The position numbers were made by a program, and so were the translations under genes. 36,406 nt of DNA, taken from the NCBI GenBank assembly GCA_947175425.1, contig CAMWMR010000024.1:1-36406 (forward strand), read 5' to 3'. Positions 15,366-24,026 of this stretch are shown one piece after another (positions within the stretch are counted from its first letter, which is position 1; each line of letters starts with the position of its first letter). Source of the stretch: an uncultured Porphyromonadaceae bacterium. GTDB taxonomy: Bacteria; Bacteroidota; Bacteroidia; Bacteroidales; Muribaculaceae. A model generated the notes under the pieces. The model did no database searches. It was given only the letters and a program-made list of their open reading frames with translations, and was not told the DNA's origin.

Positions 15366-16073
15366 CTACTCCTTATTATATTGCACAGCTTTAACTCCTA
15401 TGCTGCGGTTGGTAATTTTTTCAATATTGCCGGTATAAAGCACCTGTCCTGTACCGGCACCGTAAATTCGCAGGCGCTCCACAGGAGTGCAGTAAATATC
15501 GCCGGTTCCGAATACAAAAGTGTTTACGTATACAGTGGAAACATCGGAAGCATCGAGCTTTCCCGAACTCACGTTGCTGTACTTTGCCTTGTTGGCTTCT
15601 CCTTTAATATATAGAGTGCCTTTTCCGGCGGTGATTCCCGCATCGAGATTGGCGGCATTCACTCCGTGGACTTCAAGTTTGCCGTTGCCAATCTGTCGGC
15701 ATTTGAAATCCTTCACCTCGGGGACATCGAACACCCGCGTGAGCGAATCGCCGCTGTTCTCAACTTTGGCAAGCACGGTGCAGTAAACCGTCACCGTGGG
15801 CATGCCGTCGATTGGAGCTTCGTCGGCAGCAGTACGTATCGAAAGGCGTTCGGCCTTGTTTGTGAACATTATCTGCGATGCCAGTTCGGGCGCGCACGAG
15901 AACACCGCCCAGCCTGCCGAATCGGGCCTGCAATAACAGTTCACATTTATGCCGTCCACAACCGTAAGATCGTTAAAATCCTGAATCTTGAGTTTATAAT
16001 CGGCACTCGTCTGAGCGAACGAAACAAAAACACTTAACAGCTGAATGATGAATAAGAAAATGAAACGTTTCAT
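15366..16073 (-). CDS. GIN-domain (DUF2807-like) exported protein
   Basis: 235 residues with a signal peptide (MKRFIFLFIIQLLSVFVSFA, cleaved before QTSAD). The remainder is a repetitive right-handed beta structure of the GIN/DUF2807 family, starting KIQDFNDLTVVDGINVNCYC and continuing as short hydrophobic strands separated by Gly, Asn and Asp turns (KLEVHGVNAANLDAGITAGK, KYSNVSSGKLDASDV). Function of the family is not established; it is often called an autotransporter-adhesin-like head domain. It overlaps dusB by ATGA and leads into the flippase. A second, longer family member lies at 25443-26252. Confidence 0.8.
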   Translation of the reverse strand: MKRFIFLFIIQLLSVFVSFAQTSADYKLKIQDFNDLTVVDGINVNCYCRPDSAGWAVFSCAPELASQIMFTNKAERLSIRTAADEAPIDGMPTVTVYCTVLAKVENSGDSLTRVFDVPEVKDFKCRQIGNGKLEVHGVNAANLDAGITAGKGTLYIKGEANKAKYSNVSSGKLDASDVSTVYVNTFVFGTGDIYCTPVERLRIYGAGTGQVLYTGNIEKITNRSIGVKAVQYNKE

Positions 16074-17071
16074 TTATCCGAATTGTCTATTGATGGTATA
16101 ATATCGTTTTCTATCGTACAAAGAATCTTTTCCAGTTCGTCAAGCGTATCGGCCTTGAGCATAGCAATTCTCACCGGGCGGAAATTGGGGATACTTTTAA
16201 ACAGGGGCGATGCGGCAAGATGACGGCGGATGTGCAAAATTCCGCGATACTCGTCGATGCGTTCCACACTCTCGCGAATCTGGCGACGCAGGAGCGCGAA
16301 TTTTTCGGCCACACTTATTTCGGCCACCCGGCCGTCGCGCAGCAGCGATGTCATTTCGCGGAAAATCCATGGAGCGCCTATCGATGCGCGCCCCACCATT
16401 ACTCCGTCCACTCCATATATATTAAAGGCATCCACAAGTTTTGCAGGTGTTGTAATATCGCCGTTGCCTATTACGGGAATATGCAGGCGGGGATTGTTTT
16501 TTACCCGGGCTATCTCCGCCCAGTCGGCCTCGCCGGTATACATTTGCGAGCGTGTGCGTCCGTGAACTGTAATTGCCTTTATACCGCAGTCCTGAAGCTG
16601 CTCGGCAAGGTCGACAATTATTTTGGAGTTGCAGTCCCACCCGAGGCGTGTTTTCACGGTAACGGGAATATCCACGGCATTCACCACGGCACGTGTAATT
16701 TCCAGCATTTTGGGAATATCGCGGAGCATGCCGGCACCGGCACCTTTGCCGGCCACTTTTTTTACCGGACAGCCGAAGTTAATGTCAAGAATATCGGGAC
16801 CTGCCTGGGCCACAATCTTGGCAGCCTCCACCATGGGTTCAACTTCACGGCCGTAAATCTGAATTGCCGTGGGTCTTTCGCCCGGCTCTATGTGCAGTTT
16901 GCGCGTTGTTGCGGCAATATTTCGGATAAGCGCATCGGCTGAAACAAACTCGGTATAGGTCATATCGGCCCCCTGCTCCTTACATATAAGGCGAAAAGAG
17001 GCATCGGTGACGTCCTCCATCGGGGCGAGCATTACCGGCTTGGAACCTAAATCGATGTTACCTATAGTCAT
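16070..17071 (-). CDS. dusB: tRNA-dihydrouridine synthase, DusB type
   Basis: 333 residues, a flavin TIM-barrel enzyme that reduces uridines in the tRNA D loop with NADPH. MLAPMEDVTDASFRLICKEQ opens the barrel; PDILDINFGCPVKKVAGKGA carries the active-site Cys; TVKTRLGWD, TVHGRTRSQMYTGEADW, PVIGNGDI and VDGVMVGRASIGAPWIF follow in the canonical order and bind FMN and tRNA. The helical C-terminal domain contains the LRRQIRESVE region. It is first in a minus-strand cluster with the GIN protein and the flippase, overlapped by four bases with the former. The functional link to those genes is unclear. Confidence 0.95.
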   Translation of the reverse strand: MTIGNIDLGSKPVMLAPMEDVTDASFRLICKEQGADMTYTEFVSADALIRNIAATTRKLHIEPGERPTAIQIYGREVEPMVEAAKIVAQAGPDILDINFGCPVKKVAGKGAGAGMLRDIPKMLEITRAVVNAVDIPVTVKTRLGWDCNSKIIVDLAEQLQDCGIKAITVHGRTRSQMYTGEADWAEIARVKNNPRLHIPVIGNGDITTPAKLVDAFNIYGVDGVMVGRASIGAPWIFREMTSLLRDGRVAEISVAEKFALLRRQIRESVERIDEYRGILHIRRHLAASPLFKSIPNFRPVRIAMLKADTLDELEKILCTIENDIIPSIDNSDK

Positions 17072-17556
17072 GTACGGAAATTTTTAGTATCTAAAGTATT
17101 GCAAAGTTAGTGAAAATGGCGATACCGTGAGCACTGCAAAGCCTGAAAGCCCAATTTTTCGGCATCTTGGAATATAAATTCGGCAATGATTATGACGGAT
17201 AAAAAAAAATTACCCGTCGTCACGACGAATAATCTTTTCACCTTAAATCTAATACCATGAAAAACTGGTGCAAAGGTAGACATTTATATGTTATAAAACA
17301 TATTTTTGGAGCATAATTTTCTCGGCTTTAACATTTTTTATCCAATAACATGTTTAAGAGACTTCCAAACCACCCAATTACTGTAAAAACTATTCCGCAT
17401 ACAAAAACAAAAAATTAACGCAACGCTGAACAAAGTTTAAAAGCGGAATGTTAGTATTTCACTACGCGGCACCAAGGCGACAGCCGCAGTGTCTATGTTC
17501 AACTAAAAAACTACTAAATAACAATAAACAGTCTAACAAACCAAAATTCAACCAAA
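17072..17556. other. Divergent regulatory region between dusB and the OmpA gene
   Basis: No gene is visible in these 485 bases. Two back-to-back -7 elements stand out: TACCTTTG on the minus strand (17271-17278) toward dusB, with a 200-base leader, and TATTTTTG on the plus strand (17301-17308) toward ompA, with a leader of about 240 bases. Neither has a clear -33 element. The dusB leader holds a palindrome CGTCGT-C-ACGACG (17215-17227) followed on that strand by nine T, attenuator-like, which can alternatively pair as GACGG/CCGTC (17194-17198, 17214-17218). The ompA leader has ATTCCGC/GCGGAAT arms near 17391 and 17442. Confidence 0.45.
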
Positions 17557-18753
17557 ATGAAAAAGACCGCTCTATTCACCACCGCTGCCTGCTGTGCTAT
17601 TATTGCCCCGTTACAGGTACATGCTCAGGAAGAAACTATCGTCGTTGAGGAAACGGCTGTTGTGAGCGAAGTTCCCTGCAAGAACCACTATTATGTGGAC
17701 AAAACCGACAACTGGTTCATCCAGCTTGGTGCAGGTGTGGCTGTTCCCTTTGTGGAAGGTACCGACAAATCGGGCGACCGCGAACATCACTTCACCGCCA
17801 ACTACAATGTAGGTTTCGGCAAATGGTTCTCGCCATATATGGGATGGCGTCTCGCATTTAACGGCGGCGCTCTCCACTACGAAGATTTGGGCATGCACAA
17901 ATTCAAATATGTAGGCGCCAACCTCGATTTCATGTGGGATATGTTCAACTCCCTCGGCGGCGTAAACTCCAAGCGCGTATTCTCAATTATTCCGTTTGTA
18001 GGTCTTGGAGGTACTTACGGATGGGACTATAATCCTGCCGGAAATATCGAAGGCAAACACGGCCTCAAAAAGAACACATGGGCACTCCCTGTATCAGGCG
18101 GTATCCAGCTGCGCTTCCGCCTTTGCAAATATGTTGATTTCTTTGCCGAAGGCCGCGCAAGCTTCTACGGCGACAACTTCAACAACATTGCATGGGGACG
18201 TCCCGTTGACATCAACGTTACCGTAAACGGCGGTTTCACCATTACTTTCGGAGGCCGCGACTACAAGAGCTATAATCCCTGCGATTATCTTGGCTACATC
18301 AACAACCTCAACAATCAGGTCAACGACCTCCGCGGCGCTCTCGCAACAACCGCTGCCGCCCTCGCCGCTGCCGAAGCTCAGCTCCCCTGCCCCGAAGTGG
18401 TTGCTCAGGAAACCGTTGTTGAAACCGCTCCTCTCATGGCTACAGTACGCTTCAGCCTCAATTCAGCCAAAATTACCGATACCGAAATGGTGAACGTATA
18501 CAACATTGCCGAATGGATGAAGGCCAACCCCGAACAGAACGTAGCTATCTGCGGTTACGCCGACAAGGACACCGGTACAAGCACCTATAACATGGAACTC
18601 TCCAAACGTCGTGCTCAGGCCGTATACGACACCCTCACAAATCAGTACGGCATCAACCCCGAACGCCTCTCAATGGCAGCCGAAGGCTCCGACGTTCAGC
18701 CCTACGATGTAAACAACTGGAACCGTATCGTAATCTTCAATGTAGCCGAATAA
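17557..18753 (+). CDS. OmpA-family outer-membrane protein
   Basis: 398 residues with a signal peptide (MKKTALFTTAACCAIIAPLQ, cleaved near VHAQEE). Residues about 45-245 form an eight-stranded barrel (WFIQLGAGVAVPFVEGT, WFSPYMGWRLAFNGGALHYE). A short Asn/Leu-rich helical hinge follows (LNNQVNDLRGALATTAAALA), where Bacteroidetes OmpA proteins usually have a linker. The C-terminal OmpA domain (about 290-398) has VRFSLNSAKITDTE, ICGYADKDTGTSTYNMELSK and RRAQAVYDTL, the residues that grip peptidoglycan. It has Cys-rich spots and ends in strand VIFNVAE. It has a strong terminator and a long leader, and codon use is strongly biased, as for an abundant protein. Confidence 0.93.
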   Translation: MKKTALFTTAACCAIIAPLQVHAQEETIVVEETAVVSEVPCKNHYYVDKTDNWFIQLGAGVAVPFVEGTDKSGDREHHFTANYNVGFGKWFSPYMGWRLAFNGGALHYEDLGMHKFKYVGANLDFMWDMFNSLGGVNSKRVFSIIPFVGLGGTYGWDYNPAGNIEGKHGLKKNTWALPVSGGIQLRFRLCKYVDFFAEGRASFYGDNFNNIAWGRPVDINVTVNGGFTITFGGRDYKSYNPCDYLGYINNLNNQVNDLRGALATTAAALAAAEAQLPCPEVVAQETVVETAPLMATVRFSLNSAKITDTEMVNVYNIAEWMKANPEQNVAICGYADKDTGTSTYNMELSKRRAQAVYDTLTNQYGINPERLSMAAEGSDVQPYDVNNWNRIVIFNVAE

Positions 18754-18772
18754 GCTAATAAACATCTGCATT

Positions 18773-18806
18773 GCAGCCCGTTCCCCGAGGAACGGGCTGC
18801 TTTTTT
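18773..18806 (+). terminator. Terminator of the OmpA gene
   Basis: Perfect 12-bp stem GCAGCCCGTTCC/GGAACGGGCTGC with loop CCGA, then six T (18801-18806). Confidence 0.93.
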
Positions 18807-18838
18807 GTTGGCAATACGGAGTTTTTTTATTACTTTTG
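18807..18838 (+). promoter_or_regulatory. Promoter of the tricorn-like protease operon
   Basis: GTTG (18807-18810), a 20-base spacer and TACTTTTG (18831-18838). The -33 part starts right at the end of the ompA terminator T run. The start codon lies 32 bases on. Confidence 0.6.
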
Positions 18839-18869
18839 CCCAAAGTATTACCGACCAACACATCATTGC

Positions 18870-21800
18870 ATGAAAAAAATTATTTTAAGCGCCGCATTGC
18901 TGGCCTCGCTTAACGCTATAGCTGCCGACGCCCCTCTGTGGCTTCGCGATGCAGTAATCTCTCCCGACGGTTCTCGAATTGCATTTACTTATAAAGGAGA
19001 TATTTTCACCGTTCCCGTTGACGGTGGCGATGCCCTTCGCCTGACTTCCCAGCCGGGATACGAAACAAGCCCTATATGGAGCCCTGACGGAAAGACTATT
19101 GCGTTCGCAGCCGACCGCTACGGAAACTTCGATATATTCACTGTTGCCGCCGACGGCAGCTCCTCGGAATGGAAACGACTGACGTTCAATTCTACTTCGG
19201 AAATTCCCGAAGCTTTTACTCCCGACGGAAAAGCCGTACTCTATTCGGCAGCAATACAGGACCCGGCAAGCAGCTCGCAGTTCCCGTCCAAACGCCTCAC
19301 CGAGCTGTACTCGGTTCCCGTTAACGGCGGAGCATCCTCGCAGGTACTCTCCACTCCCGCCACAGCCATTTCGTGGGCGCCCGACGGAAAAAGCTTCCTT
19401 TATCAGGACGTGAAAAGCTTTGAAGATACATGGCGCAAGCACCACACTTCGTCGGTGACACGCAACATATGGCGATATACCCCCGCCACAGGCAAACATG
19501 AGCAGATAATAGACTTCGATGCCGAGAATCTTTCGCCCGTGCAGGACGGAGAATATATATATTTCCTCAGCGAACGCGCTCCGTCCAAGAGCATAAACGT
19601 TTATCGCGCCCCGGTTTCCAATCCGGCTACTGCCGAACGTATCACCGATTTCCGCACACATCCGGTGCGCTTCCTCTCCCGCGCAAACAACGGCACAATG
19701 GCCTTTACCTACGACGGCGAGATTTACACCATGCGCAACGGCGCCAAACCCGCCAAAGTTAAAATTGCCGTAAAAGGCGACTTCCCCGACGAAGTGCGCA
19801 AGCTCACCGCAACAAGCGGCGCGCGCGAGGCCACAGCTTCGCCCAACGGCAAAAACGTGGCTTTCATATATCGCGGTGATGTTTATGTAACTCCCGTCGA
19901 ATATGCCACTACAAAACAGATTTCAAATACTCCCGAGGCCGAAAGCGACCTCTCGTGGGGTAACGATACAACATTGTATTATACCAGCGAACGCGACGGA
20001 CTGTACAACATCTACTCCGCCACTCTTGCAATAGCCGGCGAACCCGACCTTGCACACGCAACTATTATTAAGGAGGAACCGGTATTCAAAGCCGACAAGC
20101 ATGAACGAACCGCCGCCCAACTATCGCCCGACGGAAAGAAACTCGCCTTTATCCTGGACCGCAACAAACTTGCTGTTATGGACATGAAGAGCGGTAAAGT
20201 GAAGGAGCTTACCGACGGCAGCACTCACCGTCAGCGCGGAGGACGTTTCAATTTCACATGGTCGCCCGACTCCCGTTGGATTGCTTTGGAAATAATCGAC
20301 CGTCGCCACGACCCCTATTCCGATATTGCCATTATCAACGTTGAGGACGGCTCGCTTACCAACATTACAAACAGCGGATACTTCGATTCCGATCCCCGCT
20401 GGACTATGGACGGCAACGCCATATCCTTCATCAGCGAACGCTACGGCATGCGTAACCATGCTTCATGGGGTTCGATGAGCGACATTCTTCTTGTTTTCCT
20501 CAACCAGGACGCGTTCACCGATTTCAAAAAGAGCAAGGAGGAACGCGAACTTGCTAAACAGGACGACAAAAAGGATAAAAAGGACGCCGACAAAAAAGAC
20601 AAGAAAGACAAAAAAGGCGACGACAAGGAAAAAGCCAAAGCCGACGACGACAAAGCCATTAAGGTTGAGCTCGACGGTATAAGCGACCGCATTGTACGCC
20701 TCACTCCCATGTCGACCGACCTTGTGGATGCTATAATCAATCCCAAGGACCGCGTGCTCCACTTTGTGTCGAATGCCGACGACGGCGATGCGTTCCTGTG
20801 GGAATACGACATGGACAAGGAAGAACTGCAGCTTAAGAAACGCACTCAGCCCGGCCGCTTTGAAATGACCCCCGACGGCAAAAATACTTTCTACTATGGC
20901 CGCACGCTGAGCAAATTCGGCGGAAAGCCCATTAGCTATCGGGCCGTGAAAAAGCTTGATCCCGCCGCCGAACGCCGATTCATGTTCGACAACGCCGAAC
21001 GCGAGGAACGCGAACGCTTTTACACCAAAGACATGCACGGCGTGGACTGGAAAGCAATGTCCGACGCATATCGCAAATTCCTCCCCCACATCAACAACAA
21101 CTACGATTTTGCCGAACTGCTGAGCGAATGGCTTGGAGAACTTAACGTGAGCCACACCGGCGGACGTTACAGCGGAACTCCCGGCGCGCCCGCAGCCGAA
21201 AACACCGCATCGCTTGGCGTGCTGTTCGATATGTCGTACACCGGCAAAGGCGCAAAAATAGAGGAAATTCTTGCACAGGGACCTCTCTACGAACTCAATC
21301 CCGCCATTGAACCCGGCAACATAATAACAGCTGTAAACGGCGAGGAAATTACTCACGAACAGCCCCTCGACGTGCTTCTTGCCGACGCAGCAGGCAAACG
21401 CACGCTCCTTTCCATAAAGGACAACGCCGGAAAGGAACGCAACATAACCGTGCGCCCCATTAGCGGAGGAGCCATGAGCGGACTGCTTTACACCCGCTGG
21501 GTGAAGAACCGTGCCGCCGATGTGGAACGCCTCTCTAACGGCCGACTCGGATATGTGCACATCGCGTCCATGGACGACGCCTCTTTCCGCAAAGTATATT
21601 CCGACTTGCTTGGAAAATACAACGACCGCGAAGGTGTTGTTATCGACATCCGCTGGAACGGCGGCGGTCGTCTGCACGAAGACATCGAAGTACTGCTCAG
21701 CGGTCAAAAATACTTCACACAGGAAGTACGCGGCGAAGCCACTTGCGACATGCCCTCGCGCCGCTGGAACAAGCCCTCTATAATGGTGATGAGCGAAGCC

Positions 21801-22109
21801 TGCTACTCCAACGCTCACGGAACTCCCTGGGTGTACAGCCACCGCGGTCTCGGCAAGCTTGTGGGCATGCCCGTTGCCGGAACCATGACAAGTGTGAACT
21901 GGGTGCGCATGCAGGATCCGTCGCTCATTTTCGGTATTCCCGTTGTAGGCTATCGTCTTGCCGACGGAGGCGTGCTTGAAAACCGTCAGCTCGAACCCGA
22001 CTTCAAAGTAATGAACACCCCCGAAGAAGTTGCTGCCGGCGAGGACGCTCAGCTGCGCGTTGCCGTTGAAGAACTTCTTAAACAAATCGACCGGACAAAA
22101 AAGAAATGA
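18870..22109 (+). CDS. Tricorn-like S41 peptidase
   Basis: 1079 residues. The ATG at 18870 is chosen over an in-frame upstream codon because it opens a signal peptide (MKKIILSAALLASLNAIAAD) and follows the promoter. Residues about 20-560 hold two beta-propellers of TolB/PD40 repeats (SPDGSRIAFTYKGDIFTV, SPDGKTIAFAADRYGNFDIF, SPDGKKLAFILDR). A lysine/aspartate-only linker follows (about 565-605). A C1-type region and a PDZ domain come next (GNIITAVNGEEITHEQPLDV), then the S41 protease domain with GYVHIASMDD, GVVIDIRWNGGGRLHEDI and the nucleophile region MSEACYSNAHGTPW. It should degrade peptides in the periplasm. The kinase gene overlaps its stop by ATGA. Confidence 0.93.
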   Translation: MKKIILSAALLASLNAIAADAPLWLRDAVISPDGSRIAFTYKGDIFTVPVDGGDALRLTSQPGYETSPIWSPDGKTIAFAADRYGNFDIFTVAADGSSSEWKRLTFNSTSEIPEAFTPDGKAVLYSAAIQDPASSSQFPSKRLTELYSVPVNGGASSQVLSTPATAISWAPDGKSFLYQDVKSFEDTWRKHHTSSVTRNIWRYTPATGKHEQIIDFDAENLSPVQDGEYIYFLSERAPSKSINVYRAPVSNPATAERITDFRTHPVRFLSRANNGTMAFTYDGEIYTMRNGAKPAKVKIAVKGDFPDEVRKLTATSGAREATASPNGKNVAFIYRGDVYVTPVEYATTKQISNTPEAESDLSWGNDTTLYYTSERDGLYNIYSATLAIAGEPDLAHATIIKEEPVFKADKHERTAAQLSPDGKKLAFILDRNKLAVMDMKSGKVKELTDGSTHRQRGGRFNFTWSPDSRWIALEIIDRRHDPYSDIAIINVEDGSLTNITNSGYFDSDPRWTMDGNAISFISERYGMRNHASWGSMSDILLVFLNQDAFTDFKKSKEERELAKQDDKKDKKDADKKDKKDKKGDDKEKAKADDDKAIKVELDGISDRIVRLTPMSTDLVDAIINPKDRVLHFVSNADDGDAFLWEYDMDKEELQLKKRTQPGRFEMTPDGKNTFYYGRTLSKFGGKPISYRAVKKLDPAAERRFMFDNAEREERERFYTKDMHGVDWKAMSDAYRKFLPHINNNYDFAELLSEWLGELNVSHTGGRYSGTPGAPAAENTASLGVLFDMSYTGKGAKIEEILAQGPLYELNPAIEPGNIITAVNGEEITHEQPLDVLLADAAGKRTLLSIKDNAGKERNITVRPISGGAMSGLLYTRWVKNRAADVERLSNGRLGYVHIASMDDASFRKVYSDLLGKYNDREGVVIDIRWNGGGRLHEDIEVLLSGQKYFTQEVRGEATCDMPSRRWNKPSIMVMSEACYSNAHGTPWVYSHRGLGKLVGMPVAGTMTSVNWVRMQDPSLIFGIPVVGYRLADGGVLENRQLEPDFKVMNTPEEVAAGEDAQLRVAVEELLKQIDRTKKK

Positions 22110-22942
22110 ATATAATAGCCGAAAGCAGTACCACACGCACGGAATGGGCTCTTGTCGAAGGTGACAAAATTATAGAACACGCCTTTACAACCGGCCTTAA
22201 CCCGTTTTTCCAAACGCGCAGGGAAATATCGCACAGCATACGCCTTGAGCTTCCCGAAGCCTTTTTCCGCCGTCGCTGGAACCATGTATTCTTCTACGGA
22301 GCCGGCTGCGCCAACAAGGAAAAGAACAAGATTATGGAAAGTTCCCTCGTTGCGCAGTTCAAGACTCCCGTCACGGTAGAGAGCGACCTCCTGGGAGCCG
22401 CCCGCGGCCTGCTTGTGCGCCGTGCAGGGCTGGCATGCATCCTCGGCACCGGTTCCAACTCGTGCATGTACAACGGCGAGGAAATTGTAAAGAATGTGGC
22501 ACCGCTGGGGTACATCCTCGGTGACGAAGGCTCCGGAGCATACATCGGCAAACTACTGCTTGCCGACATGCTCAAAGGTATTGCTCCGGCCGACCTCACT
22601 CAGGAATTTTACGAAAAATTCATGGTGACACCCAACGTGCTAATCGATGAAGTGTACACTCATCCTCTTCCCAGCCGTACGCTTTCGCGCTACTCCACTT
22701 TCCTTGCCGAACATCTCGACAATGCCTATGCCTACCAGCTTGTATACTCGGCATTCATGCGATTCTTCTCCCGCAACATCGCCGCCTACCCATACCGCGA
22801 GCATCCGCTCTGCTTTGTAGGTTCAACAGCTGTTTTGTTCAAGGACATATTGCTTCGCGCTGCCGCCGATTTCGGTGTGGAAATTTCCAAAATAGCCCGA
22901 TACTCCATGCCCGGACTCGTGGAATATCACGCAAACGACTAA
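22106..22942 (+). CDS. BadF/BadG-type sugar (N-acetylglucosamine-like) kinase
   Basis: 278 residues of the ASKHA fold. The phosphate-1 loop is ESSTTRTEWALVE; the more usual form is DSGSTKT, so the first acidic residue is Glu. Phosphate-2 is CILGTGSNSCMYNGEEIV, followed by the family motif PLGYILGDEGSGAYIGK. The adenosine motif is near CFVGSTAVLFKDIL. Family members phosphorylate N-acetylglucosamine or related amino sugars during cell-wall recycling. It overlaps the tricorn-like protease by four bases. Peptide breakdown and amino-sugar rescue might be joint wall turnover, which is inference. Confidence 0.82.
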   Translation: MNIIAESSTTRTEWALVEGDKIIEHAFTTGLNPFFQTRREISHSIRLELPEAFFRRRWNHVFFYGAGCANKEKNKIMESSLVAQFKTPVTVESDLLGAARGLLVRRAGLACILGTGSNSCMYNGEEIVKNVAPLGYILGDEGSGAYIGKLLLADMLKGIAPADLTQEFYEKFMVTPNVLIDEVYTHPLPSRTLSRYSTFLAEHLDNAYAYQLVYSAFMRFFSRNIAAYPYREHPLCFVGSTAVLFKDILLRAAADFGVEISKIARYSMPGLVEYHAND

Positions 22943-22952
22943 TTTAATTTTA

Positions 22953-23291
22953 ATGAACGATCTAACAATTTCATTACCGATAAGCCTGAATTTGGAAGGT
23001 CTGCTTGTAGGACTGGCCACCTTTCTTATTATAGGTGTTTTTCATCCTCTTGTAATAAAAGGCGAATATTATTTCGGCACATCGTGCTGGAAAGCGTTCC
23101 TGGCTCTTGGCATTGTAACAGGCATAGCCTCGCTGTTTCTACACGGCGTGCCGGGAATACTCGCCGGAGTGGTGGCATTTTCCTCCCTTTGGTCGATAAA
23201 AGAAGTTTTTGAACAACGCGAGCGCGTACGCAAGGGCTGGTTCCCGGCCAATCCCAAACGGCTTGCAAAGGAAGAAAACCTCAAACAATAA
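22953..23291 (+). CDS. DUF4491 membrane protein
   Basis: 112 residues with three predicted membrane segments (about 15-33, 47-65 and 68-85). It has the DUF4491 landmarks IGVFHPLVIKGEYYFGTSCW, SLFLHGVPGILAGVVAFSSL and a basic tail VRKGWFPANPKRLAKEE. The family is restricted mostly to Bacteroidetes and Firmicutes and has no known function. It starts 10 bases after the kinase and ends at a terminator, so it closes the protease-kinase operon. Confidence 0.85.
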   Translation: MNDLTISLPISLNLEGLLVGLATFLIIGVFHPLVIKGEYYFGTSCWKAFLALGIVTGIASLFLHGVPGILAGVVAFSSLWSIKEVFEQRERVRKGWFPANPKRLAKEENLKQ

Positions 23292-23299
23292 CTCTAAAG

Positions 23300-23332
23300 A
23301 GCGGTTTCCAACTACGGGAACCGCTTTTTTTT
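23300..23332 (+). terminator. Terminator of the protease-kinase-DUF4491 operon
   Basis: AGCGGTTTCC (23300-23309) pairs with GGGAACCGCT (23316-23325) with one G-T pair, followed by eight T. Confidence 0.88.
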
Positions 23333-23440
23333 GAAAAAAAATCGCACCCCCGCAAACTTTTTTACATCGGCTTGTGTTTATACAATACAAGTAAGAAATT
23401 TTTTCATTGCAAGAAATGTGATAATGATTGGTTTATCCAG

Positions 23441-23481
23441 CGAGGCGACACTGTGACAGCGTCGCCTCGTCGGTGTTTTTT
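23441..23481 (+). terminator. Orphan strong hairpin with T run
   Basis: CGAGGCGAC (23441-23449) pairs with GTCGCCTCG (23461-23469), and the loop itself pairs CTGT/ACAG, forming a near-continuous 29-base palindrome. TTTTTT begins seven bases later (23476). It lies between the terminator at 23300-23332 and the next promoter, with no gene before it, so it may end an unseen small RNA. Confidence 0.6.
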
Positions 23482-23493
23482 AGAGTGTTGATA

Positions 23494-23527
23494 TTTGGCG
23501 ATTAATTAATTTTTTTTTGTAATTTTG
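23494..23527 (+). promoter_or_regulatory. Promoter of the yqeY-serS unit
   Basis: TTTG (23494-23497), a 22-base spacer and TAATTTTG (23520-23527). The spacer is slightly longer than ideal. The start codon used here, 23559, gives a leader of about 27 bases. Confidence 0.6.
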
Positions 23528-23558
23528 TGGCTTGAAAGAACAAAAGCATAATTTGTTT

Positions 23559-24014
23559 ATGGAATCACTCAGCAACCGTATTGATGCCGACATAAAAGCG
23601 GCCATGCTTGCCAAGGACGCAGTGCGTCTGCAGGCTCTTCGCGGTATCAAAAAAGAATTTATTGAAGCACGCACCGCTCCCGGCGCCAACGGCGAACTCT
23701 CGCAGGAGAACGCCATGAAAATACTTGCCAAAATGGCCAAGCAGCGCCGCGAAAGCGCCCAGATATACAAGGAACAGTCGCGTCCCGAACTTGCTCAGAC
23801 CGAGCTCGACGAACTGGCTGTTATTGAGGCTTATCTTCCCAAGGCTCTCTCCGACGAGGAACTCACCGCCGAGCTTACCAAAATAATAGAACAGTGCGGA
23901 GCAAGCTCACCCGCCGAAATGGGAAAAGTAATGGGGTTGGCCACAAAAGCATTGGCCGGCCGTGCCGACGGACGCGCAATTTCTGCAAAAGTCCGCGAAC
24001 TTCTTGCAAAATAA
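23559..24014 (+). CDS. GatB/YqeY-domain protein
   Basis: 151 residues. I start at ATG 23559 rather than an upstream TTG because the family begins at the helix MESLSNRIDADIKAAMLAKD, followed by LQALRGIKKEFIEAR and KMAKQRRESAQIYKEQSRPE. The C-terminal half ends with EMGKVMGLATKALAGRADGR and SAKVRELL, the tRNA-binding tail also found in GatB. YqeY proteins stand alone and are thought to touch tRNA, but no reaction is known. It lies 12 bases before serS and is probably co-transcribed with it. Confidence 0.9.
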   Translation: MESLSNRIDADIKAAMLAKDAVRLQALRGIKKEFIEARTAPGANGELSQENAMKILAKMAKQRRESAQIYKEQSRPELAQTELDELAVIEAYLPKALSDEELTAELTKIIEQCGASSPAEMGKVMGLATKALAGRADGRAISAKVRELLAK

Positions 24015-24026
24015 AAACTCACCATA

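Noticed and set aside
14304-15614. 436-codon plus-strand open frame over the flippase gene
   Set aside because: It is antisense to a clear membrane transporter; its residue make-up (many His, Gln, Lys) is what the complement of hydrophobic codons gives.
18771-18869. Upstream start for the tricorn-like protease
   Set aside because: That stretch lies in the ompA terminator and the promoter; the ATG at 18870 opens a signal peptide.
20463-22136. 557-codon minus-strand open frame over the tricorn-like protease
   Set aside because: Antisense to a well supported gene with signal peptide and catalytic motifs; the frame is a by-product of biased codon use.
23532-23558. Upstream TTG start for the YqeY protein
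   Set aside because: It would add nine residues that family members lack and begins five bases after the -7 element; the ATG at 23559 fits the family start.
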